64,000 nucleotides of DNA from Corbicula japonica. Its lineage: Eukaryota; Mollusca; Bivalvia; Venerida; Cyrenidae. Under the pieces are notes generated by a model. That model was not told the DNA's origin. It was given only the letters and a program-made list of their open reading frames with translations, and ran no database searches. The translations under genes and the position numbers were made by a program. Each line of letters opens with the position of its first letter. Positions within the stretch are counted from its first letter, which is position 1. The stretch is taken from the NCBI GenBank assembly GCA_038501625.1, contig JAZAYU010000034.1:5864467-5928466 (forward strand), given 5' to 3'. Shown piece after piece: positions 37,701 to 49,700 of the stretch.

Positions 37701-40700
37701 GCCTGGCCAAAACCACCTGATGTTGGAGCCCCATTAGACAAGTAAGACACAGTTCATTCTTTTTGATAGGAGGTAACAATTGGCATTAAAGAATATAGGT
37801 CTAAATTATAGGTACAGTGCCATGCATTATTACCTTGCATGATATTGTCATTAATTTGAATTTAGTGAAAAATAGTAAACATAAATATATTAAGGTTCTC
37901 TGATTTTAATTACTATTGCAAGGTTTTAATACTTAGCATTGCTGCCAAAATGTTTTACCTTTTACAAGTTTAGTATAATATTCCCATACATGTGAACAAG
38001 TATTTATTGTATAATGAATTGGTCTTGCTATTTTTTCAGGACTGGTCCAGATTTTATTGTACCAGATCCATTTTTTTTCTTTAAAAAATGAAAATAAAAT
38101 GTTTCAGTTTAAAATTTAAAATTTTAGGGTTGGAATGACATCTTTATTGCAGGCCTATGTTTTAACCCTTTCCTCCATAGATACACCTTTATTGCAAGAG
38201 TGAACAGTTTAGATCCAGATCAGCCAGCACATTCGTGCCGTCTGATCAGGATCTAAACTGTTCGCTTTTTGATTTGTTAGGTTATCTCTGACAGAAATGC
38301 GACCAGTGCAGTCCTGATCAGACGGCACGGATGTGCCAGCTGATCTGGATCTACACTGGTCACACATGCGTAAAATGGTGTATATATGGAGGAAAGGGTT
38401 AATTAAAAATTAACTTTGATTTAGTGATCAAGAAGATCAAGAAGATACAGAGCAAGCTGATGATGATGAGGCTGATGATGATGCTGATGTTGTTGTGGAG
38501 GAAGAAGAGAATGTAGAAGAGGGAGATCTAGAAGAGACTGACTTTGATGGGGACAAGGAAGGGGAAGGGGAGGATGAGGGTGAAGAAATCGAAGAAGATA
38601 TTGAAGAGGAGCAGGAACCTTCGGAAGAAAGGTACGGTAGAAGTACAGTAAAATCCCTCCTTAACACCACACTGAAGTATTGATTACCTTGATTATAATA
38701 CCAGCAAACCAATGTCCCAATTTACAGTTTTACACTACTTTCAACCCCCTAAATAAAGACCACTTGATTGGAAAGACCATGTTTTCCCGAGCCCAAAGGA
38801 GGTCTTCATAGTGTGGTTTCACTGTACTTGATTTTATCATCAAGACTTCAGGGCCTTCGGGGCCCAAGAGTTTCACAAATAAAACTCTGCAGCATTTCTG
38901 CATTGAAATGAAAGGACTCTGCAGACCCCCACCCCTTCAGTTATTTTCTATCATCACATTATCCTCTAAAAGAAGATGAGAGCACTGAGTATGGATTGAT
39001 GAGTTACAACGTGGTTGTTGACTTGTTCAAATAATAGGGCGGTTCTATAATCCATTTCTTAGATACTGGATGTAAAGTTAATTGATCGTGTTATTATTGA
39101 AGTTATGCTAGACAGAAATAATTTGACATTATAGTGACATTGTTTTTGTTGTTTTAGTATGGAAAGTAAAAGTGAGCCGAGGGCGGCACCCGTGGCTGGA
39201 TCAGCATATTCCTCCTCTCCAAGGTAGGTAGAGAAAGTTGTATGTGCAGGACTTTATTTATTTAACCCTTTTCTCCATATATATGCATTTTTACTCATGT
39301 GCGGCCAGTGTAGATCCAGATCAGCCGGCACATCCATGCCATCTGATCTGGATCTGCAATAGTCCATTTTGGTCAGAAATAACCTTGTGAATAAAAAAGT
39401 GAAGAGTTTAGATCCTGATCAACTGTTGCTCACGCAATAAAGGTGTATCTATGGATAAAAGGGTTTCGTAGAAAATGTTTGTATTGAAATTAAAAGTTTT
39501 GAAATCTATCTTGGTATTTTGTGACATAGGTTGCATTAAAGCGAGAGCATGTAAATCAAGAATGATAAGAATTCATTTAAACTTGCAACATCTGTATATT
39601 TCCATATAACCCTAACGATGCTGGCACAAACCACTCTTGCATTAGTGGAAAATGTAGATTTGCCATTTCAAATCTCTACAGTTCGATCAGTTTCTATACT
39701 ATTCACTTCTTATTCAATAAAAACTTGTGTAAAAATGAATGAAACAACAAAGATTTATGCAAGGTGATTCTATTGAAGAATTTTAATTTGCCAAGTGTTA
39801 ATGAACTTTTAATGTAAGTTTTCAAAAATTCACTCTTATTGTAAAAAATGTTTCTGGTTGGAATATTATGGAAACTGAAAATAGAGACCAGTCTCGGATC
39901 TCAAGGATCTGAATGTCTGCAATGAAGACCTATCTCCACATTTCAGCCATTCAGATGCTTGAGATTTGGGACCGGTCTCCAATCATAGCTTTATAATCTT
40001 TGGGCCTGACCTGTCATTGTTTTATATTTTAGGGAAGGTCGTGCAGCAGAGATCAGAGAAATACACAGAGAGACAATTCGAGAAGTGTTTGATCAAAAGG
40101 AACTGCAAAAGGTGATAATTTAGCGTATTTCTATCCTTTCTATATACATGTTTTAGGGAAGGTTGTGCAGTCAGTGAAGATCCAGATCAACTGGCACATC
40201 CTTTTCATCTGATCAGGATCCACACTGGTAGCACCCTGGTCAAAAATAACCTAATAAATCTAAAAGACAACAATGTAGATCCTGATCAAACTATAAAGAA
40301 ATTTAACTGACTCGGATTTAAAAAAAAGACAGAAAGATGAAATATTGTCATTTAGTCCATGAATTAATTCATGGATCTTGTCAAGTTGTCAGTCAGACTA
40401 ACAAAAGACAAGATAATGTATCTGATCATATTTAAGACAGCAACAATTTACTGTTTAATATACTTTTCCCACAGACTTTTCACCAATAGAGCACATGGTC
40501 AATGTTTGTAGCCCGAATGAGAAATGATAGAGAATTGTCTTTCAAGCTAGATAAGGAAGATGACTTTTATTTTATGCTTTTCAGTGAATTATAGATTTTT
40601 CCCAGTGAAATAAATGTGGTATTTCATGTTTTAACTTAAGAACTCTGGAATTATGTATTTTCACTCGTGGTTTGCCACTCGTGAAAATACAAATTCCAGA

Positions 40701-43700
40701 GCTCACTCAGTGAAATATATTTCTATCTTAAACTGGTAAAAACAAATATCCTTTATGTATAAAACAATTTTTAATACAAGCTTATTTAAATGTGTATGTT
40801 ACAGTTACATAGCAGCATGTCATCCATTCTGAAGGCTATACAGAGCCAGCAACAACAGCTGGATAATCTCAAGAGAAATATGGCCGAACAACAGGAAAGC
40901 TATCTTGAGGTAACTTAGATTTCTATAACCTCTTATTTAACCCTTTCTTCCATAGACACAACTATATTGCTTGGGCAAAAAGTGTAGATCCAGATCAGCC
41001 GGCACATCCATTCCGTCTGATCAGGATCTGCACTGTCGCTTAATGATTCTTTAGGTTATTTCTGAGCAAAATGCGACCAGTGTAAATCCTGATCAGACGG
41101 CACGGATGTGCCAGCTGATCTTGATCTACACTGGTCGCAGATGCATAAAAATGTGTATATATGGAGGATAGGGTTAAATTTAGTGAAAAAACAGTACAAG
41201 TACCATAAAATTTTATACCCTTTACTTCAGGGATATGGATTATGTGTGACCAGGTTGGATCCAGATCATCCTGCACATCAGTGCATTCTGATCTGTGTTT
41301 ACTCTGTTGGATTCTTGATCAGAAATATCCTCCATGAACCTTCATTCGCAGTAGTAAGATTTATGACAAATACAGAACAATAATAGAACAAGAATAAATT
41401 AAAAAGCTCACTAACCTCACTGAGTGCAATTAATTTCCTCCATAAATCAACAAAGTAAACTCAAAATCAACAAAAGTACTTTCCAAATACAACAAAATGC
41501 GTAGATCATGTTACACTGGCGGCCATTAGCAATTTGGAACCTTTGATTCGGAGTAGTGACGTCACTGTCAATTCACGTGAAATTTTAAGGCCAAGCAAAT
41601 TTCAATTAATTGGTTTTTATGTAAAATCTAAAAAAAAAAAATGAAGTCAACAGTTAAACTAACAGTTTTAACAACTGGAAAGGGTAAAATGGTTCACAAG
41701 TTTTGCCTATTCAAACACACAAAACATGGGAACTTCCCATACTAAAATTTTCTGGGTCAATTCTGCCATTAACTCAGTCTCTCAGGGTATTTTCAGGAAC
41801 CCTGTATATTCTGGAAGCTCTGAGTAGCTGACACACAATCTTCCTCCACACATCTATAGGCATTTGTCAAACCCCTTGGGGAAAACAACATGTATTTCTG
41901 TGTAACAGCCCTGGGATTTGCATAAAAATTACAAAAATTGATAAAAATTAGTTAAGCACTAGGGGTACGAAAAACATACAATTATATAGTTGGCCTTAAA
42001 GCTGCGTCAAAGCGGTCATGTGACTTCCATTCATAAAATGTGAAGAAAGCAGACGGATGTTTTTGGAGCTGAAATTTTTGTTTCTAAGAAAATAATTTTA
42101 TCAGATTCTATGGATATGATTTGGGAATAGTAAATGCATGTGTTTTATGTAAGTATGTAATAAAATTCTATAAATTTACCTGTTAAAATCGCATTTTCTA
42201 AACTTTGACAGATTTTACGCTCGAGTAAACACTGTAGTAAATTATTACATCACTCGTTCCCGCGCACCTGCAAATCTCACGAGATTGTTCAGGAAAATAA
42301 AACTACCGCGAATGAAGGTTGCTCTCGATTTTAGGGACCTGGACGATACCCCAAAGAATTTAAAATTGGAACAGTGTAGACCCTGATCACTGCACCATTA
42401 TACAGACTGATCATGATCTACACTGTTCACACATTGGACATAAGCCACCCATGAAGTAAAGGGTTAATAATGAAGGATATGAGTATTTGTACTGGTCCCA
42501 GGGTTATAAACCTGAGCATGGAAAACCAGTCTCAAATCTCAAGGATCTGATTGGCTGAAATGGCGACCAGTCACCATTTCAGCCAATCAGATGCTTGAGA
42601 TTTGAGACTGGTTTCCAATCTCAGTTTTATAACCTTCAGCCCATTATTGCACTATGATGACAATCTTCAACCATAAGTCTGATCAAGATCTACACTGTTT
42701 CCTTCTTGGTCAGAAATAATTGAATGAATCTAAAACTGGCATAGATCCAGATCAGACTTCACAGATGTGAAGACTGTTATAGATCTACACTGGTTTCACA
42801 TAGTAAATAAGCTTTATCTAAGGAGTAAAGGAAAAACTGATTTTGAAAACAATATTGCAAACTTAATTGAAGGATATTTTGAAAACAGTTTTGAGTATCT
42901 TAGAAAAGTAGCTAAAAATTTCAAAAGTAATTTCGAAAACAAAATTTTCACATTTGATTTTATGTTGTCAGATTTAGGAATGGTAATCACATGGTTTTAT
43001 TGAGGCTTGTATAGAATTAGCACAAATATCACAATGCCTCACTTTGTTGTTCAGATGCAGAGACGTCAGTTGGAACAAGAACAGTTACGGCAGGTGTCCG
43101 AGGGGGCACAGCCCAGTATTGAGGAACATCTTGGAAAACTGGAGAATATTGTTACCTCCAGGGTGGAACGACTCTTCAATCAACATTCACAGAAAGAAAA
43201 TATCCTTTATTCATTCAAATTTAATGACCCTTAAAATTGTGTTCATTGAATTTCATTTTTATTGCCTGATACTACATCAGGGTTGGAGGCTATAAAACTG
43301 AGTTTGGAAACCAGTCTCAAATCTCAAACATCTGATTGGCTGAAATGGCGACTGGTCGCCATTTCAGCCAATCAGATGCTTAAGATTTGAGACTGGTTTC
43401 CAATATCAGTATTATAACCTTGGGCACAGTTTTGTGTCCTTTATTTATATATTACCAGTTTAAACAAAATGTTTTATTCTTCTGTTGTCTTCTGCTGTAA
43501 CTTTTGTACTTTTACTGTTCTGTTCATTTTTTAAAGCATAATGGCTTTCCCCTACCTTTTTTCTAATCCTCCAGGAGTTGTCCTGCTGTAACTTTTATAA
43601 TTTTACTGTTCTGTTCATTTTTTAAAGCATGGGGACTTTCCCCTACCTCTTTTCCAATCCTCCAGGAGTTGAAGAAATAAATTCATTCAGTTCAATTGTT

Positions 43701-46700
43701 TTGCCTGTGTTCACCCCAAGTAATGTTTTAATGGTCGCTTGTGTCTAATCTCACAGTGTTTCATGCAACGAAACTGGTAATTCACAGACACATTATTTTA
43801 ATTTTTGGATTTGTTATTCAGAGTACTTTGCTATACAACTTAAAGGACATCACCATGTTTAAAAAACCTTCATCTATGTAACATGTGCAATATATTTTGA
43901 CCTTAACATACTTCACATCAGAGAGTACAAGATATATTGCGGCAGGCTGAGTCGAGAGATGAGAGGAAACAGGAGCGATTACATACTGCGGTCACCCAGG
44001 CCATTGGTCAGTCTGTGAACAGTCACCTCGATAAGCTGGTCCGCAGCACAATTGTTCCAAGTAAGTTGTCTTTATATTTGCATATATAACCAATAGGGAT
44101 ATATTACATTATTTTTCTGTCGAAATACAGAAATATTTGGGCAACAGTAACTACATAAATTTAGATTATTTTCTGAAAATAAATACTGCATAAGCTGTAT
44201 AAACTATGAAACCATTGCCATGTGCTCATAATGTCCATTTGGGGATTAATGACCTATCTTCCATGATCTTGCGACAGTTCCATTATAAGAGGACAATGTG
44301 CTAGCCCTGTGTCTCAGAGGGCTACCAGAACAGGCTTCTAGGTTGCACTATCACTTTATGAAGGCATTTGTTCCATTCCACAAAACATAATCTGTAATAT
44401 CTGAAAATGGAATGAAACAAGTTATTGATTAGAAATTTAATTAAATTAAGGCTCAAGATCATAAAAAAACCTTAGATTTGAGTCTGGTCTCCTGATTTAG
44501 TTTTATGTTCTTGGGCCCAACTGTTAAAGCTACATCTATTGTTTATTTTTCACATCAATCCTATGACCTGGGCACAAGGTTATAAAACTGAGCATGGAAA
44601 CCAGTCTCAAATCTCAAGCATCTGATGACCAGTCGCCATTTCAGCCAATCAGATGCTTGAGATTTGAGACTGGTTTCCATGCTCAGTTTTATAACCTTGG
44701 GCACTTGTTTCTTACAGGTTTGACAAAGGTATTGGAGCCAGTGAAAGATCAGATACATCATGAAATGGCTCAGAAGTTGACCGCTACCGACTCCTTGCTC
44801 AAAGACAACATCGGAAAACTCGTCAGATCTAGGGTAAGAAATAGTATCTTACATATTCTGATAGCTTTACTATTTTATAAATTAAATTGTAAATCATGAT
44901 TTTAACAAAATTTCAAATTTCCAAACGATGAATCACCAAGACTTCATTTGCAAACGTCTCCTTAAAGGGACTGGAGAAGGAAAAATGTTACTTTACTTGT
45001 ATTTTGTCTTCATTGTATACCCAGAGTCGATATAAAGTGTCTGCAACGATTCTGCTATGCCATACTTTTATAGATGTTTGCCTTTTGTCAGTATAGTAGT
45101 TAGTAAATTTAGAAATAAAACAGCACTTTTAATATATTTTACTATGATATTGTTGAGGATGAGTTATTGATACTGCTTTTCTGTACATATTCTGAAATCA
45201 GTATTTTGCATGTCCTACAAATGTTGGAACAGCATTTTTAGCTCACCTGAGCACGAAGTCCTCATGGTGAGCTTTTGTGATCGCCTGATGTCCGTCGTCC
45301 GTGCGTCCGTCCGTCCGTCCGTCGTCAACTTTTTCTTCAAACGACTTCTTCTCTGAAACGGCTTGGCCAATTTTGACGAAACTTGCCACGGATGTTCCCT
45401 GCATGAAGCTCTTCCAAAGTTGTTCAAAGAAATCATTCCATGCAGAACTCTGGTTGCCATGGCAACCGAAAGGAAAAACTTTAAAAATCTTCTTGTCTGA
45501 AACCACAAGGCCTAGAGCTTAGATATTTGGCATTTAGCATCCTTTAGTGGAACTCTACAAAGATTGTTCAAATTATTTCCCTGGGGTCAAAATTGGCCCC
45601 GCCCCAGGGGTCACTTCATTTTACATAGACTTATATAGGAAAAACTTTAAAAATCTTCTTGTCTGAAACCACAAGGCCTAGAGCTTAGATATTTGGCATT
45701 TAGCATCCTCTAGTGGAACTCTACAAAGTTTGTTCAAATTATTTCCCTGGGGTCAAAATTGGCCCCGCCCCAGGGGTCACTTTTTTACATAGACTTATAG
45801 GCAAAACTTTAAAAAATCTTCTTGTCTGAAACCACAAGGCCTAGAGCTTAGATATTTGGCATTTAGCATCCTCTAGTGGAACTACAAAGATTGTTCAAAT
45901 TATTCCCCTGGGGTCAAAATTGGCCCCGCCCCAGGGGTCACTTCATTTTGCATAGACTTATATAGGCAAAACTTAAAAAATCTTCTTGTCTGAAACCACA
46001 AGGCCTAGAGCTTTGATATTTGGCATTTTGAAACCTCTAGTGGAACTCTACAAAGATTGTTCAAATTATTTCCCAGGGGTGTAAATTGGCCCCGCCCCAG
46101 GGGTCACTTCATTTTGCATAGACTTATATAGGAAAAACTTTAAAAATCTTCTTGTCTGAAACCACAAGGCCTAGAGCTTAGATATTTGGCATTTAGCATC
46201 CTCTAGTGGAACTCTACAAAGATTGTTCAAATTATTCCCCAGGGGTCTAAATTGGCCCCGCCCCAGGGGTCACTTCATTTTATAAAGACTTGTATATGAA
46301 AAACTTTAAAAATCTTCTTGTCTGAAACCACAAGGCCTAGAGTTTAGATATTTGGCATTTAGCACCCTCTAGTGGAACTCTACAATGATTGTTCAAATGA
46401 TTTCCCTGGGGTCAAAATTGGCCCCGCCCCAGGGGTCACTTCATTTTACATAGACTTATATAGGTAAAACTTTAAAAATCTTCTTGTCTGAAACCACAAG
46501 GCCTACGGCTTAGATATTTGGCATTTAGCATCCTCTAGTGGAACTCTACAAAGATTGTTCAAATGATTTCCCTGGGGTCAAAATTGGCCCCACCCCAGGG
46601 GTCACTTCATTTTGCATAGACTTATATAGGAAAAACTTTAAAAATCTTCTTGTCTGAAACCACAAGGCCTAGAGCTTAGATATTTGGCATTTAGCACTCT

Positions 46701-49700
46701 CTAGTGGAACTTTACAAAGATTGTTCAAATTATTTTCCTGGGGTCAAAATTGGCCCCGCCCCAGGGGTCACTTCATTTTACATAGACTTGTATAGGCAAA
46801 ACTTTAAAAATCTTCTTGTCTGAAACCACAAGCAGAGAGTACTTTTGTACTCAGGTGAGCGATATAGGGCCATCATGGCCCTCTTGTTTATGTTAGCGAT
46901 AGCAAGCTCATGCTGCTGGGTAAGGCAAGCTTCACTACCCAAATAATTAAGAATAGTATGAACAGCAAAAATCTACATTTAGACCACCCTGAAAATTTAG
47001 ACAGACTACTGTTCCTATGTCCCATTTCACAGTTTTGAACTTTCCTAACTCGATATAAAGACTACCCAAAATAAATTAAACCCCTTTTTCTCAGTCCCAA
47101 AGTACTGTGAGGAATTAACTCTCTATGTTTGTAAAACACAGCAGCAGTTTCAGGTTTCGACCTTTTATTTTTTTTTCACATTATGTACCCTGGGTAGAAG
47201 TGACGTATGGCGCCACAGCATCAGTGAATGTCTACTATGTAATGATGTGTAATTTAACATACACAGGTACTCTTTATAGCAGAATTTATTTACTTTTTTT
47301 GTTCAGCAAACCATAGAAGCGATGGGTATGGCAGCTGGAAGTGCTATTCAAGCTCCCATACAGGCAGCATACAGGGAAGCATTCCAGAATATTGTGATTC
47401 CTTCATTCGAACGAACAACACAGAATATGTATCAACAGGTGTCTGATACCTTCCAACGAGGGACAAAGGAATGTAAGTAGTGTTGGTGTTTGTTTCAACA
47501 CAAACTTCAGAACATTTTTCACCCACCTTAGCTGTAATGTTTAGGAAGAAATAACACCTTTGTGTTTGGTTACTAAATCTATTCTGATTAACAATTTACA
47601 ACATGGTATGAGAGAGGCAGAGTGGTAGGCGGAGCTTATCAGTAGTGGTCAGGTATTGGTCACAGAGAGTTACTACATTACATTTGCTAAGAATTTATCA
47701 TCCTAATACATGTTGTAAATTTCACAGCAGAAAAAAAGTAATACTGTTACATACTTAAATCAATTGGAAATAAATCCACAATTAAGCTGTCTCTATAGTA
47801 CTGTTGCAATCTTTGCTAAAAACTTGAGTGTTCTAAAAATAATTTAGAAATATACATATATTGCGATGTATAATAGTTATTGGCAAAACTTATCATAAAA
47901 ATGATTGAAAATAAAAAGTTTGACCTAATGTTTTTCAAATTTCCAATTACCATTATTAATTTAAACTTCGAGCACCATAGAAACCGTTATTATCCCCTTG
48001 TAACCTAGAGATTTTCAAGTTTTACTGTTTTTCACTTGCAGTTAAAAGATGTGGAATGTACTGGTTAAATGTATTATGTTGATTCCTTTCTCAGACACAA
48101 GGCAACTAGAATCTCATCTCGAAGGTCTGCGGCAAAAACATCTTGAAGCACGAGACCCTATTGTGGCTGAGATGCGAAAGCTGAAAGACTCTTTCGAGAA
48201 ATCTTCTGAACAAATGCAGTCACATGTGTTGGCCACAATACAGTCTCAACTAAACACTGAAGTGCAGAAATCTCTATCTACGTAAGTTCTACCTTCATTA
48301 TTCAAAATAAATCTATCAAAAACAGTATTCAGGGTTTATATCAGAATATATGCATATTTGTAAAGAAATGCTTTCTATTTCAATTACCAAATTTGGAAAT
48401 GGATTCATAAATCTCATTTGATGTAGGCTGTACGATCCAAAAATTGAGAATCAGTGAGGTTTTTTTTATATATATATTTTGATCACTTTGTAGGATATTA
48501 CTGGTGATACAAGTAAATATATCATGAGCTTAGAAATTAACTTTGCAATTAATGAACAAAACTATTATTATTGTAGTGAAAGTATTGCATAAAATATGAT
48601 GATCATTTACAGATTTTACGAAAAGATGTCGCACTTTGTTAGAGAGGCAGTAAGGGATGAGGTTGCCGTGGCAATGAGAGAACAGGGCAACACGATCAGT
48701 GACAGTGTATTAAGTGCCATGCGTTCAGGGGCGGTGACCCCGATGAGAGCTACGCCTGACCCCCAGGTGGAGAAGGCTCACATTATGAATCTCCTCAGAC
48801 AGGGGCAGTTAAATGCTGCTTTCCAGCAGGTAGACTTATAATTTGTTAACTGATAAACCATTTTTTTGTGGACCTTACAAGTAAATTTCATGGTTTTAAC
48901 ATTTTATTCCATGGATAGACCTTTACTAAATAAAATATGAAGTAATTAAAATTCTATAAAAAAAAAGTCATAATATCTTATTTTAACTTCATATCTGCCA
49001 TATTTCAGGCATTGTCAGCTGCAAATTTAGATCTTGTGATAAGCTTGTGTGAAGCGGTGAATCCATCTCAAGTGTTCAACCAGTCACCTTGCCCGCTTCA
49101 TCAGCCAGTTTTACTCTCCTTAATTCAACAGTTATCAGCAGACTTGGAAAATCATACAGATCTCAAACACAAGTAAGTTTATTGAGTCATGATTCAAAAT
49201 TGGTTTAGACTGAGTAATTTATATATTGGGCACGCTAAGTGTCTTCTATCGTATTTTTTTTACATTTTTAGTCGTTACTATATTTGAAAAAGAAGTTACA
49301 ATCATCTTTGATTTTAAGCTCTTGTGATCGCCTGATGTCCGTCGTCCGTGCGTGCGTCGTCAACTTTTTCTTCAAACGACTTCTTCTCCTGAACTCCTGG
49401 GCCAATCTTGCTGAAACTTGGCAGGAATGTTCCTTGCATGAAGCTCTTCCAAAGTTGTTCAAAGAAATCAATTCCATGCAGAACTCTGGTTGCCATGGCA
49501 ACCGAAAGGAAAAACTTTAAAAATCTTCTTGTCTGAAACCACAAGGCCTAGAGCTTAGATATTTGGCATTTAGCATCCTCTAGTGGAACTCTACAAAGTT
49601 TATTCAAATTATTTCCCTGGGGTCAAAATTGGCCCCGCCCCAGGGGTCACTTCATTTTACATAGACTTATATAGGAAAAACTTTAAAAATCTTCTTGTCT

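Noticed and set aside
38437..38712. Serine-rich minus-strand ORF
   Set aside because: It is the complement of the acidic EDC4 exon 18; GAA/GAT/GAG runs read as serine codons on the other strand.
43917..43925. AG at 43920-43921 as the acceptor of EDC4 exon 23
   Set aside because: It shifts the frame and gives a stop within ten codons, while the AC boundary keeps the coiled-coil sequence in frame.
44594..44899. 101-codon ORF spanning the foldback repeat and exon 24
   Set aside because: The first half is the foldback MITE; the acceptor at 44717 and the conserved EDC4 sequence define the true exon.
45215..45522. Overlapping ORFs at the 5' end of the pearl-like element (also 49268-49544 and 62708-62914)
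   Set aside because: The same sequence gives ORFs on both strands in three copies with no domain; it is the conserved lead segment of the element.
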